From assembly GCF_030295745.1 (NCBI RefSeq), contig NZ_AP027291.1, positions 186,001-250,000 on the forward strand: a stretch of 64,000 nucleotides of DNA. The letters run 5' to 3'. The stretch comes from Mycolicibacterium sp. TUM20985. Its GTDB lineage: Bacteria; Actinomycetota; Actinomycetes; Mycobacteriales; Mycobacteriaceae. Each line of letters begins with the position of its first letter. Position 1 is the first letter of the stretch. Position numbers and translations under genes: made by a program. Below the pieces are notes generated by a model. It saw only the letters and a program-made list of their open reading frames with translations, searched no databases and was not told the origin of the DNA. Of this stretch, positions 54,004 to 63,820 are shown one piece after another.

Positions 54004-55832
54004 GCCTGCGCTGAGGGCTCGAACTCAGCCTCGGTCTTCGTCGGCTCGTTCTTGTTGAGCCGGCCCGCACCCCAGGCGAGTCCAGCGATCATGACCAACG
54101 TGCCTGCGAGGACGGTCAGGCAGCCGATGAGCCACAGCACCTGCGGCGTATCGGGGTTGCGCTCCCGCTGCAGGATGGTGATCTCCGAGACGAACGGCCT
54201 CGTCATCTGCGCCTCGGCGGGCACTTCCGCCGCCCCGATGCCTGGATCTCCGTGGAGGTAGATCGGGACCGCGGTCAGGGTGCGTCCATCGTGGATTCGC
54301 AGCAGCGTCTTCCACTGGCCCGACACGGGCATGGGCGCGGTCGACCGGTAGTGGCCGGGGCCCAGCTTCTCGAGGTGATCGACGAAGATGCCGCGCTGGT
54401 TCGCCAGACCGCCCTGCCAGCCCAGCACCGACACCCAGTTCGGGTCATCGCTGATCAGGTCCGGCGGGTTGATCCGGATGTCGGCGGTCACCATGCGCTG
54501 ATCGCCGACGCTCGGTGCCTCGGTCAACGTGAAGGACGCGGTGGCGTTCTGTGGGACGTCGTAGCGCAGGCCGTTGGCGGTCGCGCCGCCGATGGCGATG
54601 ACGGCGAGCGTCACGATGCCGATGGCGATCCCGCGGCTGGGGAGCTTCTGGTTGGTCAGCACCATGCCGACCATCGCGCCGCACACGCCGACGAGAGCGG
54701 CGACCGGCACCGCCATGGCCAGCGCCTCGGGCCAGATGCTGGTCGGCCACGAGTACCGGTAGACGGCGTCGATCCAGAACGACTCCAGCCACAGGCCGAG
54801 GGTCGCGACGCCTATGCCGCCGACGAGGCCGAACAGCAGGGGCTTCCTGATGAGTGGGGTCAGAGCGAGCAGCTCGATGACCACGGCGGCGCCCACGTAG
54901 ACCGGGAACCAGTTGATCGGCGCGCCGAGGACCGGCCCCACGATGAGCGCGACCAGGCCGCGCAGTGCGAGCGCCAGCACTGCCGCGATGATGGCGGCAC
55001 CTCGGCCGAGCATCATCCGTCCGGCCACGAGTGCGAAGGACCCCGCGGCGGCAATCAGCATCGGCTCGAACACCTGGCGGAACTGCATCACGCCGAAATC
55101 GAACTCCACCTGGAAGACGGACAGGCCGATGACGATGCCGCCGAACGCCAGGTACTGGATGAACTTGATGCCCGGCCCGTCCTTCGGCTTGTCCTCGCCG
55201 ACGGCGCGGCGGCCCTCGTGCTCGAGGTACAGCGCGCACAGCGTGGAGAAGCCAGCGCCGCCGATCAACATGAGGTGGGTGGAGCCCCACAGCGTGACGT
55301 CTTGCCCGAAGATGCGGTGCCAGACGTCGTCCAGCGGGAAGCCGATCAGCGCGTAGAGACCGCAGCCGGCCATCAGGATGCCCCCGACCGGGGCGTACCA
55401 GTGTCGGGTGATCCGGACCGCCGACGGTCCCGGCTTGTCGTAGGGCAGTACGCAGGCCAGGCAACCCGCGACGAAGAGGATGAACAAGCCGAACAGGATG
55501 AAGTAGTGCGCGGGGTTCGCCAGCGGGCCGGGGTCGCGCCCCTTGCCGATGTGCAGGCTGACGTCCCAGATGAACCCGAAGAGCGCACTGATGATGGTGG
55601 TGATGAACAGCGCGACGGGCAGTGCGACCCAGGCCGGCCGGTTGAACTTGCGCCCGGCCCACTCGCCCAGATCGTGAAGCCACGTGATCTTGCGCATCCT
55701 GTGTAGGTAGCCGATCCAGATCAGCGCTACGCCGACGACCAACCCACCCACGGACAGGCCAATGATCTCGTTGAGTGCGGCTCCACCGCCCTCGGTACCC
55801 GCCGCGACGAATTGCAAGGACCCCGTCGTCAT
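54000..55832 (-). CDS. large polytopic membrane protein with C-terminal FixH/YtkA-like domain
   Basis: 610 aa from ATG 55832, chosen for the strong GGAGGGGAG 7 nt upstream. About twelve transmembrane helices (residues ~24-430), then an extracytoplasmic domain (~435-565) with LGPGHYRSTAPMPVSGQWK, the G-Y...G-W pattern of FixH/YtkA/CopC-like beta-sandwiches, then a last helix (~573-596). Conserved-looking His sit at helix ends (DVSLHIGKGRD, LANPAHYFILFG, WGSTHLMLIGG). I do not know a characterised homologue. It heads the operon and is divergent from the C39-like peptidase gene. Confidence 0.75.
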   Translation of the reverse strand: MTTGSLQFVAAGTEGGGAALNEIIGLSVGGLVVGVALIWIGYLHRMRKITWLHDLGEWAGRKFNRPAWVALPVALFITTIISALFGFIWDVSLHIGKGRDPGPLANPAHYFILFGLFILFVAGCLACVLPYDKPGPSAVRITRHWYAPVGGILMAGCGLYALIGFPLDDVWHRIFGQDVTLWGSTHLMLIGGAGFSTLCALYLEHEGRRAVGEDKPKDGPGIKFIQYLAFGGIVIGLSVFQVEFDFGVMQFRQVFEPMLIAAAGSFALVAGRMMLGRGAAIIAAVLALALRGLVALIVGPVLGAPINWFPVYVGAAVVIELLALTPLIRKPLLFGLVGGIGVATLGLWLESFWIDAVYRYSWPTSIWPEALAMAVPVAALVGVCGAMVGMVLTNQKLPSRGIAIGIVTLAVIAIGGATANGLRYDVPQNATASFTLTEAPSVGDQRMVTADIRINPPDLISDDPNWVSVLGWQGGLANQRGIFVDHLEKLGPGHYRSTAPMPVSGQWKTLLRIHDGRTLTAVPIYLHGDPGIGAAEVPAEAQMTRPFVSEITILQRERNPDTPQVLWLIGCLTVLAGTLVMIAGLAWGAGRLNKNEPTKTEAEFEPSAQA

Positions 55833-56051
55833 CGCCTGACTCCCCTCCACCATGTAGAGCAACCAACGTTACCGGCGAGTAATATTGCCAGAAACGCGTA
55901 TGTGAAACCAGTGGTACCGGGTGACAAGTGCACCAACTGTCGGTGAGGTACCCACTCCGGCGCATTCACCACCGTGGAATCTTCGCCGCCGGTTACTTCT
56001 GCGGAGGCCTCGGGCCCCGTCTGCGACAGGTCCCGGCCTACCCTCGGACGC
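55833..56051. promoter_or_regulatory. divergent region, membrane operon / C39-like peptidase
   Basis: 219 bp. On the minus strand TAACGT (55871-55866) is a possible -10 giving a leader of about 30 nt for the membrane operon. On the plus strand TACCCT at 56039 serves the peptidase gene. Nothing else was recognised. Confidence 0.35.
56039..56044 (+). promoter_or_regulatory. -10 box of C39-like peptidase gene (leaderless)
   Basis: TACCCT, spacer CGGACGC (7 nt), then GTG at 56052. This spacing is the main reason for choosing that start over the open frame upstream. Confidence 0.55.
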
Positions 56052-56588
56052 GTGAAGCTCGCCGCGCTGCGCCTCCGCCAGCGCGACGGCGTGTCGTGCG
56101 GGCCCGCGGTCGCCGTCGTGGCGGGCGCGATGCTCGACGCCGACTATGGCGCCGGTCTCGAGGACGCTCGCTGGTTCGACCGCGAGCAGAACAGGGTGCA
56201 CCTGGCGGCCAACCTGATCTGGCCACGCACCCTGGGCACCACGCCGTGGGGCATGGCGCGCACGATCTCCGGACACAGTGCGAGACACGGGGTGAGGTAC
56301 GGCTGGCGCCTACCGCGCTGCCGGGACGCCTTTGCCGACGTGCAGCGCGCTGTTGGGGCGCACTGGCCGGTCGCCGTGCTCATCGGCAGTGACCTTCCAT
56401 GGGTGATCCCGCGGCACTGGGTGCTCATCGTCGCCGGTCACGGCGAGACTTGGGACTGCTACGAGCCGTCGTCCGGTCAGGTGCTCCCCGTGTCTACGGC
56501 GGCGGTCCGAGGCGCGCGGCTGGGCGCGCTCGGGTTCCCACGGGCCTTCGCGTTCGTGCTTCCGCGGTACCGCTTGCCGCACCCTTGA
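56052..56588 (+). CDS. C39-like cysteine peptidase-fold protein
   Basis: 178 aa from GTG 56052. The N-terminal QRDGVSCGPAVAVVAGAML (10-28) places a Cys at the start of a helix as in C39 peptidases; PRHWVLIVAGHGETWDCYEPSSG (two segments near 119-141) supplies His followed by an acidic residue. There is no signal peptide, and no bacteriocin or ABC transporter genes are near, unlike typical C39 maturases. It may cleave a peptide or be a transglutaminase-like or inhibitor-type relative. Function unknown; the fold call is moderate. Confidence 0.65.
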   Translation: MKLAALRLRQRDGVSCGPAVAVVAGAMLDADYGAGLEDARWFDREQNRVHLAANLIWPRTLGTTPWGMARTISGHSARHGVRYGWRLPRCRDAFADVQRAVGAHWPVAVLIGSDLPWVIPRHWVLIVAGHGETWDCYEPSSGQVLPVSTAAVRGARLGALGFPRAFAFVLPRYRLPHP

Positions 56589-56606
56589 TCGAACATATGA
56601 TCGAAC
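56587..56606 (+). repeat. direct repeat GATCGAAC at promoter of orphan gene
   Basis: GATCGAAC occurs at 56587-56594 and 56599-56606, a 12-bp period that overlaps the upstream stop codon and the -10 box of the next gene. It could be a regulator site on one DNA face. Confidence 0.5.
56596..56601 (+). promoter_or_regulatory. -10 box of orphan gene (leaderless)
   Basis: TATGAT, spacer CGAACG (6 nt), then ATG at 56608. Confidence 0.55.
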
Positions 56607-56607
56607 G

Positions 56608-56910
56608 ATGGGCGAGATGCAGTCGATCGGCTATCACGGTCAGCCGGTGCAACAAGCCTTCCGCCGCGTCGATCCGCCCGTGTCCGTGTTGATCGACCTC
56701 GCCGCGGTGTTCCCCCGCGAACCGCACCGGGCAGGCGGCTATCAGCCGGCCGGTTTGCAGATGCATGCGATCGTCGAGGGTCTGCTCAGCTACTGGGGGA
56801 TGTGTGAGCAGGGTTTCTGGTGGGGGTTGGTCACCTACGAGATCGCCTACGGCGCCCACCGCAAGGCCGTCACCCACTGGATTCCGTCCTGGACGCTCAA
56901 GCGGAAGTGA
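56608..56910 (+). CDS. hypothetical protein, 100 aa
   Basis: Not recognised. A small soluble protein with a Pro-rich centre (FPREPHRAGGYQPAG) and an aromatic C-terminal half (YWGMCEQGFWWGLVTYEIAYG), ending in basic residues WTLKRK. It has its own leaderless-type promoter and lies between the C39-like gene and a PPOX gene. Coding potential is supported by the promoter spacing and codon pattern; function cannot be inferred. Confidence 0.62.
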   Translation: MGEMQSIGYHGQPVQQAFRRVDPPVSVLIDLAAVFPREPHRAGGYQPAGLQMHAIVEGLLSYWGMCEQGFWWGLVTYEIAYGAHRKAVTHWIPSWTLKRK

Positions 56911-56937
56911 TGGGCGCCGCCGGACAGTTCCACTCGT

Positions 56938-56943
56938 TAGGGT
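56938..56943 (+). promoter_or_regulatory. -10 box of PPOX gene (leaderless)
   Basis: TAGGGT, spacer GGACCG (6 nt), then ATG at 56950. Confidence 0.55.
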
Positions 56944-56949
56944 GGACCG

Positions 56950-57405
56950 ATGGCACGCAAGCTGGCTACCGCCGATGCCGTCGACCGGGCGGCGCTGCTC
57001 GACTTCATCAGACCCAGGCATCAGATGGTGTTGACGACCTACCGTTCCGATGGCTCGCTTCAGAGCTCGCCGGTGACCGGCGGCGTGGACGACGAGGGCC
57101 GGATCGTCATCGCGAGCTATCCGCAGCGGGCCAAGTCGGCGAATCTTCGCCGCGATGCGCGCGCGAGCGTGACCGTGCTGTCGGACGAGTTCAACGGGCC
57201 GTACGTGCAGGTCGACGGTGACGCAGAGGTCATCGAGCTGCCCGAGGCGGTCGAGCCGCTGGTGGATTACTTCCGCTCGATTGCGGGCGAGCACTCCGAT
57301 TGGGACGAGTACCGACAGGCCATGATGGATCAAGGTAAATGCCTGATCAGGATCGCTGCGGTGCGATGGGGACCGGTGGCGACGGGTGGCTTCCCGCCGA
57401 GCTGA
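56950..57405 (+). CDS. PPOX-class F420-dependent oxidoreductase
   Basis: A 151-aa split-barrel protein: HQMVLTTYRSDGSLQSSPV near 24-42, IVIASYPQRAKSANLRRD near 52-69, then ASVTVLSDEFNGPYVQVDG and the C-terminal LIRIAAVRWGPVATGGFPP. This matches mycobacterial F420-binding PPOX proteins (Rv1155-like group). It probably reduces a small substrate with F420H2. Transcribed from its own leaderless promoter. Confidence 0.87.
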   Translation: MARKLATADAVDRAALLDFIRPRHQMVLTTYRSDGSLQSSPVTGGVDDEGRIVIASYPQRAKSANLRRDARASVTVLSDEFNGPYVQVDGDAEVIELPEAVEPLVDYFRSIAGEHSDWDEYRQAMMDQGKCLIRIAAVRWGPVATGGFPPS

Positions 57406-57474
57406 ACCGTCCGTCGGCCGCGGACCCGGTTAGCCGGCCGCGGTGGCCGCGTTGCGGCGGCTAGCTCGTCAAAC

Positions 57475-57480
57475 TATAGT
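57475..57480 (+). promoter_or_regulatory. -10 box of glycosyltransferase operon
   Basis: TATAGT immediately followed by the CTGGACACATGTCCAG palindrome; the start of transcription would fall inside that palindrome, leaving a leader of about 45 nt before ATG 57533. Confidence 0.6.
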
Positions 57481-57496
57481 CTGGACACATGTCCAG
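57481..57496. promoter_or_regulatory. CTGGACA-CA-TGTCCAG operator of glycosyltransferase operon
   Basis: Perfect 7-bp arms with a 2-bp centre, abutting the -10 box. The core GGACAC-A-TGTCC matches the palindrome at 63244-63257 (GGACAC-G-TGTCC) in the promoter of the TetR gene of this window. That TetR is the obvious candidate ligand-responsive repressor. Confidence 0.65.
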
Positions 57497-57532
57497 AGAG
57501 AAGATTCCGACTCTGGCCGCGGTGAATTAGCC

Positions 57533-58768
57533 ATGCGAATTGCCCTGCTTTCATACCGAAGCAAGACGCATTGTGGTGGGCAGGGCGTCTACGTCCGCCA
57601 TCTGAGTCGCGGTCTCGTAGAGCTTGGCCACGACGTCGAGGTCTTCTCCGGCCAGCCCTATCCCGAGGGTCTCGACCCCCGGGTGCGCCTTACCAAGGTG
57701 CCGAGTCTCGACCTCTACCGCGAGCCCGATCCGTTCCGCGTCCCGCGGCCCAGCGAGATCCACGACCGCATCGATCTGCTCGAACTGCTGGCGACGTGGA
57801 CGGCTGCATTCCCCGAGCCCAAGACCTTCTGCCTGCGCGTGGCACGGATCCTGGCCGAACGTCGCGGGGAGTTCGACGTCGTCCACGACAACCAGAGCCT
57901 GGGCGACGGTCTGCTGACGATCGCCGACCTCGGCCTGCCCGTCGTGGCGACGGTGCACCACCCGATCACGCGCGACCGCGTGCTCGACGTCGCCGCCGCG
58001 AAGTGGTGGCGAAAGCCGTTGGTGCGCAGGTGGTATGGCTTCGCCGAGATGCAGAAGCAGGTGGCGCGCCAAATTCCGGAGCTGCTGACCGTGTCATCCT
58101 CCTCTGCGGTCGACATCGCCGAGGACTTCGCCGTCGAGCCCGATCAACTGCACGTGGTGCCCCTCGGTGTGAACACGGAGTTGTTCCGGCCCAGCGAGCA
58201 CCGCGTGCGCAACCGCATCATCGCGATCGCCAGCGCGGACGTTCCGCTCAAGGGTGTCAGTCACCTGCTGCATGCGGTCGCTCGGTTGCGGGTCGAGCGC
58301 GACCTCGACGTGCAGCTGGTCTCGAAGCTCGAGCCCAACGGCCCGACCGAGAAGCTGATCGCCGAGCTCGGCATCTCCGACATCGTGCACAGCTCGAGCG
58401 GACTGAGCGACAGGGAACTGGCCGATCTGCTGGCCAGTTCCGAGGTCGCCTGCATCCCCTCGCTGTACGAGGGCTTCTCGCTCCCGGCCGTCGAAGCGAT
58501 GGCCAGTGGTACGCCGATCGTCGCCAGCCGGGCGGGGGCGCTGCCGGAAGTCGTCGGCGACGACGACGTGTGCGCGCGCCTCGTCCGTCCCGGCGACGTG
58601 GACGACCTGACCAGGGTGCTGGGTGAGCTGCTGGACTCACCGCTGGAGTTGCGTCGGCTCGGGGCCAACGGCCGGAAGCGGGCCGTCGACGTATTCAGTT
58701 GGGAATCCGTTGCCGCACAGACGGTTACGGTGTATGAACGGGCGATGAAACGGGTGAAGGCATGCTGA
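57533..58768 (+). CDS. GT4-family glycosyltransferase
   Basis: 411 aa from ATG 57533. A GT-B fold: N-terminal MRIALLSYRSKTHCGGQGVY with the GGQG acceptor loop; C-terminal nucleotide-sugar domain with VVPLGVNTELFRP near 202-214 and the GT4 signature CIPSLYEGFSLPAVEAMASG near 307-326 (E-x7-E). A cytoplasmic retaining transferase that adds a hexose to a lipid or small molecule. First of three tightly packed genes, with a methyltransferase and an alpha-toroid protein; an uncharacterised glycoconjugate pathway is likely. Confidence 0.9.
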   Translation: MRIALLSYRSKTHCGGQGVYVRHLSRGLVELGHDVEVFSGQPYPEGLDPRVRLTKVPSLDLYREPDPFRVPRPSEIHDRIDLLELLATWTAAFPEPKTFCLRVARILAERRGEFDVVHDNQSLGDGLLTIADLGLPVVATVHHPITRDRVLDVAAAKWWRKPLVRRWYGFAEMQKQVARQIPELLTVSSSSAVDIAEDFAVEPDQLHVVPLGVNTELFRPSEHRVRNRIIAIASADVPLKGVSHLLHAVARLRVERDLDVQLVSKLEPNGPTEKLIAELGISDIVHSSSGLSDRELADLLASSEVACIPSLYEGFSLPAVEAMASGTPIVASRAGALPEVVGDDDVCARLVRPGDVDDLTRVLGELLDSPLELRRLGANGRKRAVDVFSWESVAAQTVTVYERAMKRVKAC

Positions 58769-59496
58769 CGGTCGACTTCGACAAGCTTGGCGTCGGCGCA
58801 GGCAGCAGTGTCATCGACGTGGGTTGCGGCGCGGGCAGGCACTCCTTCGAGGCGTTTCGCCGAGGTGCCGACGTCATCGCGTTCGACCAAGACGTCGCCG
58901 AACTCAACAACGTCGACGCGATCCTGCAGGCCATGCAGGAACAGGGCGAGGCGCCCACTTCTGCGAAGGCCGAGGCCGTCAAGGGCGACGCGCTCGACCT
59001 GCCCTACGACGACGGCAGCTTCGACTTCGTGATCGCCTCCGAGATCCTCGAGCACGTCCCCGCGGACGACCGCGCGATCGGCGAATTGATCCGCGTGCTC
59101 AAACCCGGCGGACGATTGGCCGTCACCGTGCCACGCTGGCTGCCCGAGAAGGTGTGCTGGGCGCTGTCGGATGAATACCACGCCAACGAGGGTGGCCACA
59201 TCCGGATCTACCGCGCCGACGAACTGCGCGACAAGATCACGGCCCGCGGGCTGCAGTTCGACCACCGCCATCACGCGCACGCGCTGCACGCGCCCTTCTG
59301 GTGGCTGAAATGCGCTGTTGGCATTGACAAGCCGGATCATCCGTTGGTGGCGGCGTATCACAGGATGCTGGTCTGGGACATGATGTCGCGGCCGTGGTTG
59401 ACCCGCAATGCGGAGTCGCTGCTCAACCCGTTGATCGGAAAGAGCGTCGCACTGTATTTCGAAAAGCCACCCACTTCCCCAACCCTGGCAACCTGA
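58762..59496 (+). CDS. class I SAM-dependent methyltransferase
   Basis: A 244-aa methyltransferase; its ATG at 58762 overlaps the glycosyltransferase 3' end by 7 bp. SAM-binding motif I VIDVGCGAGRHSFEA is near 14-28, motif II RRGADVIAFDQD, motif IV-V DLPYDDGSFDFVIASEILEHV near 79-98. A ubiE/type-11 fold. It probably methylates the glycosylated product or its acceptor. Confidence 0.9.
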   Translation: MLTVDFDKLGVGAGSSVIDVGCGAGRHSFEAFRRGADVIAFDQDVAELNNVDAILQAMQEQGEAPTSAKAEAVKGDALDLPYDDGSFDFVIASEILEHVPADDRAIGELIRVLKPGGRLAVTVPRWLPEKVCWALSDEYHANEGGHIRIYRADELRDKITARGLQFDHRHHAHALHAPFWWLKCAVGIDKPDHPLVAAYHRMLVWDMMSRPWLTRNAESLLNPLIGKSVALYFEKPPTSPTLAT

Positions 59497-60570
59497 ATGC
59501 TGCGGCGTCACGAAATCCCGGGTGTAGCAGGCATCTTGACGCCGGACCAGTGCCGGCAAACAGCTGAGTCGATTGCCGCCACGCAGGAGTCGTCGGGGGC
59601 GTTGCCGTGGTTCTCCGGCGGTCACACCGACCCGTGGGATCACGTCGAGAACGCCATGGCGCTGACGGTGGCGGGGCTGTGGGAGGAGGCGCGGGCCGCC
59701 TTCGACTGGTGTCGCACGGTACAGCGAGCCGACGGGTCGATGCCGATCCAGATGCGCAGCGGCGTGCTCGAGGATGGCAACAGCGATAGCAATTTCTGCG
59801 CCTACGTGGCCACCGGCGTATGGCATCACGTGCTCGTCACCGGCGATCGTGGCTTCGCCGAAGCCATGTGGCCGGTCGTCAGCCGAGCCATCGACTTCGT
59901 GCTGACACTGCAGCTCGATGGTGGCGAAATCGCTTGGGCGCGAAGTGATTCCGGTATCCTCCCCGAGGCGCTGCTGACCGGTTGCGCCAGCATCTATCAC
60001 AGCATCCGGTGCGCGCTGGCCCTGGCGAACTACATGGGCGAATCACAACCCGAGTGGGAGGTCGCCGTCGGGAGCCTGGGCCATGCGATCGTCGAGCATC
60101 CGGAGTCGTTCAACCTCAAGGACGACCACGCGATGGAGTGGTACTACCCGGTGCTCGGTGGTGCCCTACGCGGACCTGCCGCCACGGCGCGCATCGACGA
60201 TCGGTGGGAGCGCTTCGTCGTGCCCGGTCTGGGCATCCGCTGCGTCGACCACCGGCCGTGGGTGACGGGCGCCGAGACGTGCGAGCTGGTGATGGCCCTG
60301 GACGCCATCGGCGACACCGGGAGGGCGCGCGAGCAGTTCGCCGCCATGCACCATCTGCGCGAGCACGACGGCTCGTACTGGACGGGGCTGGTCTTCGCCG
60401 ACGGCAAGCGTTGGCCGGTGGAGCGCACCACCTGGACCGGCGCGGCGATGATCCTCGCGGCGGACGCCCTGTCATCGACCACCGCGGCCAGCGGAATCTT
60501 CCGCGCCGACGAACTCCCGCGCGGCCTGGAGGGCCAGTTCGACTGCGCCTGTGCGGCCAGCGGCCGCTGA
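59497..60570 (+). CDS. alpha/alpha-toroid protein (prenyltransferase/glycosidase-like)
   Basis: 357 aa; ATG 59497 follows the methyltransferase stop directly. The repeats of paired helices with Trp- and acidic-rich turns (WFSGGHTDPWDHVENAMA; RTVQRADGSMPIQ; WARSDSGILPEALLTG; MEWYYPVLGG) fit the six-hairpin / terpenoid-toroid fold seen in glycoside hydrolases and squalene-cyclase relatives. No DXDD cyclase motif is seen, so a glycosidase-like or binding role is more likely. The operon suggests action on the same glycoconjugate. Confidence 0.72.
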   Translation: MLRRHEIPGVAGILTPDQCRQTAESIAATQESSGALPWFSGGHTDPWDHVENAMALTVAGLWEEARAAFDWCRTVQRADGSMPIQMRSGVLEDGNSDSNFCAYVATGVWHHVLVTGDRGFAEAMWPVVSRAIDFVLTLQLDGGEIAWARSDSGILPEALLTGCASIYHSIRCALALANYMGESQPEWEVAVGSLGHAIVEHPESFNLKDDHAMEWYYPVLGGALRGPAATARIDDRWERFVVPGLGIRCVDHRPWVTGAETCELVMALDAIGDTGRAREQFAAMHHLREHDGSYWTGLVFADGKRWPVERTTWTGAAMILAADALSSTTAASGIFRADELPRGLEGQFDCACAASGR

Positions 60571-60581
60571 CGAGGAGTCTG

Positions 60582-61661
60582 TCAGTAGGCTCGATCGTGG
60601 TGGTGAAACCCGTTGCCGCCGCTGCGCTTTGCCTGATACATCGCGTTGTCGGCCGCACCGATCAGGTATTCCAGCAGTGGTTTGTGCTGTCGGGCCGGGA
60701 CGCCGTCGAGTGGAGCACAGGCAGTGCCGACGCTCGCGGTGACCGAGATCGGCAACTCGGCGATCGCCTCGCAGATCCGGTTGGCGAGCGGAGCGGCGTC
60801 CCCGGTCCTGGACGTGTCGGCGACGATGAACTCCTCCCCACCGCTGCGGGCGATGACCGCGGTGTCGTGCGTGCTCGCGCGCAGGGCGCTCGCCACCTCC
60901 ACCAGCACGCGATCGCCGACCAGATGACCGTGACTGTCGTTGATGTTCTTGAAGTCGTCCAGGTCGATGACGGCCACCAGAATGAACATGTCTGGCGACG
61001 GTCGGGCCACGAGCAGACCGAGCACCTCCAGGTGGAACGCCCTCCGGTTGCAGAGATTGGTCAGCGGATCCAGGTGGGCGTGCACGAGGTCATTGCCCAA
61101 CGCGCGGATCACCACCTGGATGGCGAGTGGCAACGCGATGTTGACCTGCAGGACCAGGAACAGGTCGACGCCGGCGAGCGCGACATGTCCCTGCTCCGCC
61201 ATCCGCACCGCCGCGTAGACGGCGACGACGGCCGCGACGGCGAAGTTGTAGACGACGAACTTCGAGGTGTGGAAGAAAGCGATGTAACCGCCTGAGGTCG
61301 CGAACGCGATGCAGCCGACGAGCGAGGCCATCGGATCCGGGTACGCCAGGCAGGCCAGGGCGATCGAGGCGTTGGTGACGAGGGCGAAGGCCACCGATTG
61401 CTGGGGCGTCGGCCATCGCAGCGTCCACAGGATCGCACCGGCTACCCCGCCTATGAAGGCCATGCCCATCATGGCCACCGGGAGGTGCGCCCGCGGCCCG
61501 TCCGAGCCGGCCAGAAGCGCCACCAGACACGCCGCGAGCGATCCCGCGATGGATGCCATCATGGTCCGCGTGGCGCCACTCATACCGCGTGCACCGAGGT
61601 AGCCGCTCAGCCAGTCGTAGTGGCTGGGCTGCAGCCACCATCGAGTGAATGCTCCCGCCAC
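60582..61661 (-). CDS. membrane-bound GGDEF diguanylate cyclase
   Basis: 359 aa from GTG 61661. Six or seven hydrophobic helices (residues ~25-190) form a MASE-like sensor, followed by a GGDEF domain (~195-350). The latter has DPLTNLCNRRAF at its start, IDLDDFKNINDSHGHLVGD, and the active-site motif RSGGEEF, which is GGEEF and thus expected to be active. No EAL domain is attached. It would make cyclic di-GMP in response to a membrane signal. Converges on the toroid gene with 11 bp between. Confidence 0.92.
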   Translation of the reverse strand: MAGAFTRWWLQPSHYDWLSGYLGARGMSGATRTMMASIAGSLAACLVALLAGSDGPRAHLPVAMMGMAFIGGVAGAILWTLRWPTPQQSVAFALVTNASIALACLAYPDPMASLVGCIAFATSGGYIAFFHTSKFVVYNFAVAAVVAVYAAVRMAEQGHVALAGVDLFLVLQVNIALPLAIQVVIRALGNDLVHAHLDPLTNLCNRRAFHLEVLGLLVARPSPDMFILVAVIDLDDFKNINDSHGHLVGDRVLVEVASALRASTHDTAVIARSGGEEFIVADTSRTGDAAPLANRICEAIAELPISVTASVGTACAPLDGVPARQHKPLLEYLIGAADNAMYQAKRSGGNGFHHHDRAY

Positions 61662-61758
61662 GTGCGCTCCCCGGTGTTGGTGAGCAGATTATGCCCGACT
61701 GTTACTTCGCCGATGAGCGGATTAGCTGTCAGCCTAACGATGAGCAGGAAGGGAGCCG

Positions 61759-63806
<2,048 letters not shown>

Positions 63807-63820
<14 letters not shown>

